From: Parapristionchus giblindavisi
Taxonomy: Eukaryota > Nematoda > Chromadorea > Rhabditida > Diplogasteridae
Length of the DNA stretch: 64,000 nucleotides
Assembly (NCBI GenBank): GCA_943737045.1
Contig: CALSFV010000293.1
Coordinates: forward strand, 186,001 to 250,000
Direction: 5' to 3'
Part shown: piece after piece, positions 55,338 through 64,000 of the stretch
How positions within the stretch are numbered: position 1 is the first letter of the stretch
Layout: each line of letters begins with the position of its first letter
Notes under the pieces: generated by a model
Told to the model about the DNA's origin: nothing
Databases searched by the model: none
The model's input: the letters and a program-made list of their open reading frames with translations, nothing else
Made by a program: the position numbers and the translations under genes

Positions 55338-55405
55338 CCATAGCGCAGTGGTAAAAAGCAGACTAGTCAGCGCGCCCTCGCGGGTTCGCTAATTCCGAAC
55401 TTCAC
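55338..55405 (+). repeat. tRNA-like sequence (degenerate)
   Basis: ATAGCGCAGTGGTAAAAAGC is A-box-like and GGGTTCGCTAATTCC a poor B box. Confidence 0.35.
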
Positions 55406-55606
55406 AATTTTCAAAAGTTCGCGCCTTTACCTGCGCCATCAAGCATATTCCAGGTCCTTTGACACCTTTTCTGGTGTATTTAAAATTTTAAAAGTGGCAC
55501 TCACCTCCCAAATCCCATCCCGTCACTAATAATAATATTTATTTTTCACACAATTTTGTACATGATGAAGCACCCTTCTGGTGTACGATAAATTTTAAAA
55601 ATTCTG

Positions 55607-56302
55607 ATGTACAATAATTCGCATCCTTTAGGCAGTATCGCCTTGACAACCACCGCTACTTCGACCTCGTCACCGACAACGCCCATTTCTGACGAGACGA
55701 CAACAGCGGCAAGCTTCGACATGGATGCCGAGTTGTGGAAGATCGCCGGCTCCTGCCTAAATTATACTGATCACGAGCTACTGTGGGGTCGCGTCGCTAG
55801 ATTCGACGTGGTCAGCACACAAAGTAGTTTTCTGCTCAAAGAAGCGATAGTGATCATTGGCCTTACGGAAATGCGCAAGACGCTCGGCTTCGCACCTCCT
55901 CCACCATTGCCGTTGAAGGGCTATAGCCGGTATGGACCTAGCGACGAGGAGCTCGCATCGGCACCGACTGTCGAGGCTTATCTCAATCTCAAAGAGCAAC
56001 CACTACACACCCAAGAACCCTACTTCTTCTTTCCGAGCAATTTCCCTCCCGCAATTGCCTTCTTGGACGAGCGATTTCCCTCGATTCGCACCATATTTCG
56101 GCGCAGATTTGCTGAGAGTCGTCGGAACGATGAGGGAGTAGTCGATAGGAAGGAAGTCGATCGTATGCTCGGAGAGTTTTCAGCGGTTTATGGTAGAGTT
56201 AAGCGTGCAACGAAGCAATTGTTGGTCAATGACCCTAGGTGCAAGCGTAGTCCTCACGATGATGGTGAGAGTGGTTTCCTTGATTTTCAAATACTAGTCT
56301 AG
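55607..56302 (+). CDS. Uncharacterised protein, paralogue 2 (231 aa)
   Basis: A single-exon plus-strand frame starting MYNNSHPLGSIAL. No family recognised. It is the head-to-head partner of the 215-aa gene, sharing the N-terminal motif, YGPSDEELASAPTVEAYL and FLDERFPSIRTIFRRRF plus RRNDEGVVDRKEVDRM. Divergence elsewhere is strong and includes small indels, while the frame stays open, which suggests selection on the protein. The C-terminal ~30 residues (DPRCKRSPHDDGESG...) have no match in paralogue 1. No membrane or secretion signal is seen. It could be a host gene duplicated with flanks or a transposon-carried gene. Confidence 0.72.
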   Translation: MYNNSHPLGSIALTTTATSTSSPTTPISDETTTAASFDMDAELWKIAGSCLNYTDHELLWGRVARFDVVSTQSSFLLKEAIVIIGLTEMRKTLGFAPPPPLPLKGYSRYGPSDEELASAPTVEAYLNLKEQPLHTQEPYFFFPSNFPPAIAFLDERFPSIRTIFRRRFAESRRNDEGVVDRKEVDRMLGEFSAVYGRVKRATKQLLVNDPRCKRSPHDDGESGFLDFQILV

Positions 56303-58390
56303 AATAATTATTTATAGATATATATAATTTATTTACCGTCATTTGGTAATATTATAATGTTTATGTAGATAAATTGTGAGTTGGTCCACTTTAGTTGTCT
56401 GTCGATAAAGTTCCTCGCATTCTTGTTATCGCATAAGTGAGAAGATGGGCTAGAAAGTTGACTTCGTGGTTGACATGCAACTGTTTTTTAAAGCTACGAT
56501 GGCGAGATGAAGTGAGAAGAGGTATGGGATTGTTCTGGTGGTATATGCCAATGAATGATGTCAATACTTATCTGACTTAAAGAAGAGGACCCTTGTGTTT
56601 GCAAGACGGACTCCCGCAGCGATTAACATGGAGATATTGTATTGTTTATATTGTATGAAAACACACCGAGAAAAGAGGTGCAATCCACAGCACAAAAGAC
56701 CAAGTGTTTAACACTTTTTGGGTGTTTAAATAGCTCAAAAAGTGTTAAATATAGCACTTCACAGGTCATACGTACTGTGGATTACACCTCTTTTCTCTGT
56801 GTGAATTGGCGTAAGCGACAATGGTTATTTTTTCATCCGTGGTTTCATTTTATACTTTTTTCTATGTGACAAGGACCGTGGATTGAGATAGAAATATCGA
56901 GAGCAAAGTCTCGATCCCTCCCGATTGAAATAGAAACTCGAGAAAAACTAGGTTCCAAGTGCTGATTTACAGGAATAAATACAAGATCGAAGTGTTTTTT
57001 TTGTATTTTTCGTTCAAAAGTCAGAAAGCACATACCATTGAAAATTTTAATTATTATTTTGCGTGCCATCCAACATTCCTGGAAACAGTTATGTCATTTA
57101 TGAGGACTGGAAGTCAACAAAATTCCGAACACCAAAACAATATCCACTTTTGAAGCAAAGTGATCTCTGATTTATTAATATGTGTAGATGCTAAATAGTA
57201 AGCAGTGTATCTCAAAGTGTTTTATGTTTTACTCCCTTTGGTTATGTATCTTGCTGACCCCGCTGGTGTTTCCTACATATGACGTAGCGGCCGAAACACC
57301 ATGAAGCACAATTACTAATATAATGAAGTACACATCTTGCAATTTTAAATCTAACGTGCATGCAAGCTTAATAAAGGTCATTAATTTGTACATTGTGCAT
57401 GCAAATTATAATTGTACATTATCTTATGGTGTTACCCTATTCATTTATATATAGTCTATATAATTTTTGCGTCGCGCGTACGAATATAACTGAACAGTGT
57501 TTTACAAAGAACGAAGAAATGTTTAATGAAACCATCAATTAAAAAAACGGGTACAAATCTGTGAACGATGCTTTGGGATTCACATATTTGTAACAATCCT
57601 TTATCCATTTGTATTTGTGTGAGATAGATAGCGAAGTCTTGCGGATGATCATTACTATCTCCGAGCCACACAACATAATTCAACCTTGATGCAAATGCGT
57701 TGTGAAGATTTCTAAAAAAAAACAAGTTGTATCTACATATTTTCAATATTTATCAAGCCAGTTAAATTGGTTTAACGGTTTAATGCTCCCTTAATACTGT
57801 TGTAGGAACAATTGTATACATTATGTCAGGGATGTGCGGAAAAAAGATTTTCGAAAAAAATTCGAAAAACGAAAAATTTTCGAATTTCAAATTCGAAAAA
57901 ATCAAAAAATTCGAAAAAATTCTATATCACGTTTTTTTCTTTGAAGAATGTTTTTTAAACTATCGATATAATGAAATCGCAAGAATTGCAACTGTGTGAT
58001 TCTTAAGACATCGGCTCAGTGAGATTCCAGGAAATGCCGGACATCGACCTCACCGATTTGGTTTAGGAAAGATATCAAGTTGATATTTGAGTCGATGTGT
58101 GCACCTCATCAAGAAATACAACCATGATGTATTGGTATTATTAGATCAGTTCACTGCTGCATAATGATGACGCTTGCAGTTTTCGAACATGTATATTCTT
58201 TAGTGAAAAGCCTTGTTCTTCTGAAGCGACGTCAGGCATTGGTCGAAAAGTATGTAACAAAGTACAAAGCCTGATCGCATTTTGAGCCAAAATTTCCCAA
58301 AAATCGAAAATCCTGGCCGCATTTTGATAACCGATAACCTAGCTATACCTCCTATGACGTCAGGACTGCCCAGGCGGGATATGTGAGCTG
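56303..58390. other. Intergenic; no gene supported
   Basis: It contains a 142-bp foldback MITE (56662-56803) and an ATTCGAAAAA motif cluster (57836-57925). 57253-57312 resembles, in inverse, part of intron 6 of gene A (around 7577-7615; GGTGTTTCGGCCG). I see no convincing coding region. Confidence 0.4.
56662..56803. repeat. 142-bp foldback MITE
   Basis: CACACCGAGAAAAGAGGTGC pairs with the inverted CACCTCTTTTCTCTGTGTG. Inner AGTGTTTAACACTTTTTG pairs with CAAAAAGTGTT-like sequence. Confidence 0.7.
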
Positions 58391-58394
58391 ATAA

Positions 58395-59380
58395 TGGAAC
58401 TTTGTGGACTTGGCCTGGCCATAAGCGAAGGCAATATCATTATGATCATAACTATAATAAGTTTTCGATGGTGATTACTAATCTCTTTTTTAGGAGTGCC
58501 TAGACGAGCTGAGTTTCGAGAAAATCGAAATTCGGCTAGTCAATTTGAAAATTCGCGAGGGATAGTGCACAAACATTGGTGAACTGATCTATCAACCTTC
58601 GATACAACGACCTGTGTAGTGTAGTGGATAAGGCGTCCGCGTTAGCTTTTGACTGTCACTGGTTCGATCCCGCTTGCAGCACTTTTCTTTTGCTGTTTTG
58701 TTGATGTCAGGTTCATGCTTCTTTATCGCTCGTTGATCCTTTCTCGCGCGCTTTTGTATGTCGTTAAAAGGCCTTTGTCATAGGTGGGCACGCTGGGGAA
58801 AGACTGTGCGCAAATCGGGGAAAACTAAGACAAGGCTGTGCGCAGGGCCATTTTTTTAGCAAATTCCACTGGAAATTTTTCAAAGTTTGCGAAACAAGGC
58901 TATGTGCAAGCCCCGCAAGGGAAGGCAAGGCTGTGCGCAAAAAATAATCGTTTTCTCGCGCCCACCTATGGCCTTTGTGCATCTTATTCAACATATCGCA
59001 TGACCATCACTCTTTCAATGAGATGTGTGTTCTCTTTTCTGGCTTTCATGATCACAACAACACGTTTTAATCTTACGACCTTGACATCAAGAAAATAAGC
59101 AAAAGAAAAGTGCTGCTAGAGGGATCGAACCAGTGACAATCAAAAGTTAACGCGGACACCTTATTCACTACACCACACAGGTCGTTGTCTCGAAGGTTGA
59201 TAGATGAGTTTACACTACCCCTCGCGAATTTTCAAATTCACTAGCCGAATTTCAATATCGCTTTTTTCGAAACTCAGCTCGTCTAGGCACTCCTAAAAAG
59301 AGATTCGTAATCATCATCGAAAACGTATCGTAGTTATGATATTGCCTTGTCATATGGCCAGGCAAAGTCCACAAGGCCAC
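58395..59380. mobile_element. 1-kb foldback with tRNA-like modules in both arms
   Basis: Arms 58395-58720 and 59070-59380 are inverted copies (TTTGTGGACTTGGCCTGGCC left; GGCCAGGCAAAGTCCACAAG right). Each has a tRNA-like sequence (58610-58682 plus; 59109-59183 minus) with A box TAGTGTAGTGGATAAGGCG and B box GGTTCGATCCC. The spacer contains the small hAT-like element at 58779-58970. Confidence 0.75.
58779..58970. mobile_element. 192-bp hAT-like MITE
   Basis: GCCTTTGT (8 bp) lies on both sides (58771-58778, 58971-58978). Ends CATAGGTGGGC and GCCCACCTATG are perfect inverses. The interior has tandem AAGGCTGTGCGCA units, shared with 34535-34640. Confidence 0.85.
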
Positions 59381-59420
59381 TATATTGTAAGGGGCAAAAT
59401 GAGAGTGATATTTATCCCCA

Positions 59421-59550
59421 GTGGCTGTATGCATGAACCGTTTTCCAGGAAGATGTGACGTCGTTAGCGTAGGCGGAGTATTTTTGGAAAATGCCTTCGC
59501 CTACGCTAATAACGTCACATTTTCCTGGAAAACGGTTCTTGCACGGCCAC
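59421..59550. repeat. 130-bp hairpin, same family as 39449-39595
   Basis: GTGGCTGTATGCATGAACCG pairs with the inverse CGGTTCTTGCACGGCCAC. The core GCGTAGGCGGAG is shared with the hairpin in gene C. Confidence 0.7.
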
Positions 59551-61109
59551 AGGATACAGCTCTTCATTTTTTTTTCAGGGCATGAAATATTTTTTTGGAA
59601 AGACTGAGACCCTGCCATTAAGAATGCGTTCTAAAATAATGTTTCGTACGCAATCAGCTTCTCAATTTATAAAATGATTTCCTGATTTTGTTTTAGTTCT
59701 GATTCTTTTCAGACCTGCAGCAAACATTCTGCCCACACAATTACAGCAAGTAGCCTTATTGTTATACGTATGCTTTCTCTCACACAGCTCTCGCGTCCCT
59801 GCGCCCTTCTGATGAAATCTTACTTTCAAAGCTCCGATATATTTTAGAGAATTTCTTGCCTAAATTGTTTTGGCTAAATTGGGTAGGTCGGGTGCCAAAA
59901 CCGGGTGGTTCTTGCCGCCAGCGACGGTTCCGCCCACGTGTGCCCACTCACGGCGCGCTGAAAACGAGCACACCTCAGCAATGGAATCAGAACTAAACCA
60001 ATCCAAGGGAAATCATTATTTGATAAATTGCGAAGCTCCCTGCGTTGGAAGCATAGTTTTCGTAGACCTAAACGATTGGGCCTTAAAAGATTACTACTAT
60101 GCAACTAATTTAATTACACCAACACATCATGGTTGTATTCCTTGATGAGTTGCACGCTTTGACTCAAAAGATCAGCTTGATTACTTTCCTCGAGCAAAAG
60201 TTACAAAAAATATTTTTTTAAAGCGTCCCATGACTTTATGCGTACTCCGGTATCTTTTATGTCCGTGGGCAGCACAATGGTGTGGAACTAGGGCACACCC
60301 ACGGGATTTGGCCTCAGGACGGCGTAATCCATGTTCTGGAATTAACGGCCTGACCCACGGGATAACTGAAAGGTGTGCCCCATGGCGTGGAATGAATGAC
60401 ATGCCCCACGGAATTTGAAGTCCACCCCCAAATCTCTTGGGTTTCTCCCTAATCCCACACCATGGTGCTGCCCCTGGCCCTCCCCACGGACAAACAATAC
60501 CGGAGTATACTGTTTATTGTCACCGAACATATTTTGTTGTTATTCAATAGACAAATGTACATTGTTTTCATATGAGTCCGCTTGCGAGAGAACTGCAGGG
60601 AGTGGGGTCTGGCCCAGTTAAAAATCAAATTTTAGGGGTCGAGTTTTCAAGGTTGTTGATGACGATGGACATGTTCATTTTGAATCTAGAATCTATAGAT
60701 GGGCGCGTGAAAACTATTTTTTGCGCACAGCTTTGCTCACAACATTGGGAAATTTCCGTTCGAATTCCGTTATCAACATACAAAATGACTATCCATCGTC
60801 ATCAGTATAGTCGTAGAACGCAGACCACTAAGTATCAGAAAATTAGCTCTTTTCGATTCTCTCGTAAGCGCGATTGTATTGTTATAAATAAAATAAGAAG
60901 TTATAATATTGTTAGAAGTTATATATTGTTAATGATACAAGATCCATTAAATGTTTATCGTTCGTTGCATTTGCATTTTCATGTTGTAATTGATATGTAA
61001 ATATTGTTTGTTCTGAGGATAAAGAAGTTAATTGATGTATAAATCATTTAAATATGTAATAAACATAAATGGAACTGGAATAAAAGTAAGCAAATAAAGG
61101 GCTAAACTT
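59551..61109. other. Intergenic with a GC-rich foldback; no gene supported
   Basis: 60238-60508 is a foldback (TACTCCGGTATC near 60243, inverted at 60498-60510) with CCGTGGG and CCCACGG motifs and CACAATGGTGTGGAA inside. It is similar in style to the GC-rich unit in intron 2 of gene B. Frames at 59870-60145 and 60572-61000 have no recognisable domains. Confidence 0.4.
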
Positions 61110-61415
61110 TTATTGGTCGAGCCAAATTACTGGCCAAATTATTGGCCCCACTTGAAAAGTTGAGCCATTAATTTGGACTAAAGTTTAGCGAAAAGTTTAG
61201 TGGGGGCATTATTTTGACCAAATTATTGGCCCCACTTAAAAAGTTGAGCCATTAATTTGGACCAAAGTTTAACGAAAAGTTTAGTGGGGCTATTATTTTG
61301 ACCAAATTAATGGCTCAACTTTTCAAGTTGGGCTTGTCTGGTAGCCAAATTCGAGACTCAACTTCGAGCAAATTATTGGCCCCACTTTGACCAAATTATT
61401 GGCCCCCCTAAAAAT
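61110..61415. repeat. CCAAATTATTGG repeat element, long form
   Basis: CCAAATTATTGGCCCCACTT occurs at least three times, with GCCATTAATTTGG in between. The right end CCCCTAAAAATGCGGAG matches the end of the 215-bp element at 52537-52751. The left end is not defined. Confidence 0.6.
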
Positions 61416-61638
61416 GCGGAGGTGATCAACAATCATGCTGCAGCAAACACAAGACAACAATCATCCAGAAACAAATAAACGACCATGTGGAGCTTACAAA
61501 TAGAGAGGAATGGAATGTGGCATACGATATCACTTGACTGATAACGTATCATGGGTCAGAAATATAGCCGGTCAGATATTTGTCTAAACAGTTCGTGTGT
61601 GGCCTGATTATCTGCGTTTAGCACTAATATACAATTAT

Positions 61639-61892
61639 GTAGTGGTCTATGGCGCGCCCCATCATTCCATCTGTCCTGGGTTCGATTCCCGGTCGTTCCA
61701 CCGCCTCCGCCTCACCAAGGCACCCGAAAGGGGAATTGGTAGTGACTAGATCATGCGGTAAAGTAGGTCCGAAGAAGAGATTAGGCCCTCCGGACTGAAT
61801 TGGCCTTGAAATATCACTGGCCTAGCAGTGATAACCCGCAGGACTTCATGTGCCTTGAATAACGGGTTGTATCTTTACCTTTTTTTATACAA
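61639..61892 (+). repeat. tRNA-derived SINE-like unit
   Basis: It starts with a tRNA-like head (TAGTGGTCTATGGCGC; B box GGGTTCGATTCCCGG), continues with about 170 bp of unrelated sequence, and ends with a short T run (ACCTTTTTTTAT). This head-body-tail layout is that of a SINE. A second copy is needed to be sure. Confidence 0.4.
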
Positions 61893-62152
61893 TTATTTTA
61901 CACAAGTGCACTTCATACGGACAATAACTATAACCACAAACAAGATCACGAAATTGTAATAAAAGTTAATTGAATTATGAAGAAAATGTAAAGAATATCA
62001 AGCGTTGAAACTTTTGCAGATTTTTATTCGGACAATATTTGTTTGTTCTAATCATTTCGAGCGATACGCTAAATATATTTTATATGAGACGAGGAGTTTT
62101 TGCATAAATTTAATTTATCTTAAATTGAGTAAATGCGACAACAAATCATTGT

Positions 62153-62312
62153 CTGTCTGTCAATCGGTCAGTCTGTCAGTCTGTCAGTCTGTCAATCGGT
62201 CAGTCTGTCAGTCTGTCAGTCTGTCAATCGGTCAGTCTGTCAGTCTGTCAGTCTGTCAATCGGTCAGTCTGTCAGTCTGTCAGTCTGTCAATCGGTCAGT
62301 CTGTCAGTCTGT
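62153..62312. repeat. 32-bp higher-order minisatellite (5 units)
   Basis: CAATCGGT followed by three CAGTCTGT octamers forms a 32-bp unit. Units start at 62161, 62193, 62225, 62257 and 62289. The repeat encodes only low-complexity Ser/Val/Cys/Gln strings in overlapping frames. Confidence 0.92.
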
Positions 62313-62399
62313 TGCATGTAGTCTGTTGTATCTCTTCCGTCGCGTGTGATTCATTACGCACTACGACGTAACGGCTGAAAATGTAAGCTCCTTTATTAT

Positions 62400-62536
62400 C
62401 TGAAAGTGTCGAAAGGCACACCTCAAGCTAATTTTAAATTCCTCGCTATGGCAACACTCTCTGAGAGCCAGAGCCTACGTGCCAGAGTAGAGAGTCAAAT
62501 TAGCTTAGGATCCTTAGGACCTTTAAGCTTTTTTTG
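62400..62536. repeat. TTAA-type MITE, diverged
   Basis: CCTCAAGCTAATTTTAAATT and the inverted AGTCAAATTAGCTTAGGA, with CCTTTAAGC at the right end. It is a diverged member of the family at 43067-43189. Confidence 0.45.
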
Positions 62537-62539
62537 TTT

Positions 62540-63672
62540 ATGAATTGATGGAACAAAGAATAAAATCATGAATGATAAATAATATATTTAGATTAATGTA
62601 CGATTAAAATAAATTGTTTAGAAGGAAAGAAGAACCGAGCACTGCTCGAGTCAAAGCGATATGTTGTGCGATTTACTTGAATCATATTTATACGGCGAGA
62701 ACACGAAGTATTGAAGTTTTCCTTGAAGTCCAAAATCATAAATTATTCATCTCAAAAATGATTGAAATTATTTGGTTAGCGTATTATTATGTGGCACGTC
62801 ATTGCTTCATGGAATGATCTGGAATGGAATGGATTACTAATACCTTATGAGTATTACAAGAAAGCACGGTGCAGAATAAATAAATAAATAAATCAAGTGA
62901 ATTGATGATTGATATATGATAACTGGAACTGCTTTTCTCCTAACGCGAATGTCGCGCCCATCTATTCCATCACCAAACCCCTCCGAGCCACACAACAAAA
63001 TTTCACTTTGCTCTTTGATCATGCGATGCAAAACCGTTACAAAGATTTCTTCTGTAACAAATTAAACCGATTTTCAACATTAACATTTATGATGTACGTG
63101 TCGACTTAAATCATCACTACTGATTCATGAACATTTATTAACTGCGCACGTTCTCCATCTCCATCTGTTAGACTTTTTTTATCAAATTCAATTATCCTCT
63201 CTAACTGAATAATAAGACATACTACCAGATAATCGATGCACATGAATCAAAAATCGAAATCAGTTTGGTCTGGAAAAATAACTCATACCTTGGTTAATTA
63301 ACTTGCGAAATATCTTTCTGATATCACCATCTTGATGCATTTTTTCATGAACGAGAGAATTTTGAAATGTTTATCACATTGCGCCAATTACGTACAATTT
63401 TTTGCTCTTTAACCAGCAAGAAACTACAATGCGTAAATTCACTCCTCGCATGTTTTCTGCCTGTGACAGGCGCTTAATAAACTGAGTTTCACCTATTTTT
63501 AAATAATATGTTATGAAACTAGATTGATGGATGTTTTAATTTCATTTAAAAAATCATACTAGTTTCTCGTATATTATGTTAAAGTTATTAAACGGCGCTT
63601 GGAAGTTCTATAGGTTTTTTCTCCATTCTTGATTTTCATCAATTTATCAATTGCAATCTTTTCAGAAGAAAG
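62540..63672. other. Intergenic; 5' flank of receptor gene D
   Basis: No gene is seen. 63385-63640 is related to the 5' flank of gene C. The ATCTTTTCAG at 63655-63664 just before the start codon looks like a trans-splice acceptor site (inference). Confidence 0.45.
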
Positions 63673-63743
63673 ATGCAAGGCTACTCATCTCTTCGCTATA
63701 ATCTCCAATGGGACAAAGATTTTGCATTGGATATTTTAATGAC
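63673..63743 (+). CDS. Receptor gene D, exon 1 (partial; continues past the window)
   Basis: ATG followed by MQGYSSLRYNLQWDKDFALD and ILMT, then a GT donor (GACGTCAGT) at the same phase as exon 1 of genes A and C. It has the same length (71 nt). It shows that the tandem array continues to the right. The rest of the gene is not in the window. Confidence 0.8.
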
Positions 63744-64000
63744 GTCAGTCATACATGCTTAAAGAAAAATCTCTAGACATTTTAAATACATTTCCTTGCG
63801 ATGAGATGCATTTTGAGACCGTAAATCTTCAAAATTCTGATAATATGGTTGGAAACACTCGTAGGATGTTGATTGGTTAGTGGAAAAGCTTGAATATTGG
63901 AACCAATGTGTGAAGTCTTCCGATAACAAGATAGAAATTTTGCATAGACATTGACAAAAAATATACAAAAATATGAGTGAACGGTGCCGAGTCAGAAAAT

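Noticed and set aside
58610..58682. Functional tRNA gene
   Set aside because: A and B boxes are good, but the anticodon and acceptor stems do not pair, and the sequence lies in the arm of a foldback with an inverted second copy.
60572..61000. 142-codon frame
   Set aside because: No recognisable domain; composition like the surrounding intergenic sequence; no paralogue in the window.
62153..62312. CRISPR-like array
   Set aside because: Repeats are directly tandem without unique spacers, and the host sequence is eukaryotic.
62005..62349. 114-codon frame rich in Cys-Gln-Ser-Val
   Set aside because: Produced by the 32-bp minisatellite.

Overview
The window looks like nematode nuclear DNA: AT-rich, intron-dense and heavily loaded with transposons. 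The best host evidence is a tandem family of 7-transmembrane chemoreceptor-like genes of the nematode Str/Srh/Sri superfamily. They have many small exons, short nematode-style splice sites, and conserved intron positions and phases. The GPCR assignment rests on motifs and hydropathy read by eye. Species is not determinable; a rhabditid or diplogastrid worm is my inference.

Layout. 1-5.8 kb: a TA-flanked MITE, then a 3.42-kb foldback transposon (hAT-like, 8-bp target duplication). 5.8-13.4 kb: receptor gene A (11 exons, 332 aa, intact), whose intron 8 holds a second, essentially identical copy of the 3.42-kb foldback. 13.4-17.0 kb: two 1.07-kb direct repeats bracketing a tyrosine-recombinase gene. 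17.6-28.5 kb: receptor gene B, lacking a recognisable exon 1. Its intron 9 (7.1 kb) is a stack of long inverted repeats. 28.5-37.6 kb: repeats, including a 2.6-kb foldback with tRNA-like sequence in both arms. 37.6-43.9 kb: receptor gene C (11 exons, 334 aa, intact). Its intron 6 holds a 147-bp hairpin, a dead Tc1-like transposon and a CTCCCT hexamer array. 44.6-52.5 kb: two minus-strand non-LTR retrotransposons of the CR1/Jockey type; one is split by a 1.6-kb TA-flanked foldback, the other has nearly complete ORF1 and ORF2. 52.9-56.3 kb: a head-to-head pair of paralogous genes (215 and 231 aa) of no family I recognise. 56.3-63.6 kb: MITEs, foldbacks, a tRNA-derived SINE-like unit and a 32-bp minisatellite. 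63.67 kb: exon 1 of a fourth receptor gene, D, which runs off the window.

The receptor genes form a same-strand tandem array (A, B, C, D), each with related 5' flank sequence, so the array grew by segmental duplication. Most other sequence is mobile DNA that entered between or inside these genes, often one element inside another. Target duplications (8 bp; TA; TTAA) date many insertions relative to each other. Several foldbacks lie inside receptor introns, so their hairpins would be transcribed with the host gene. Whether that has regulatory effect is not visible here.
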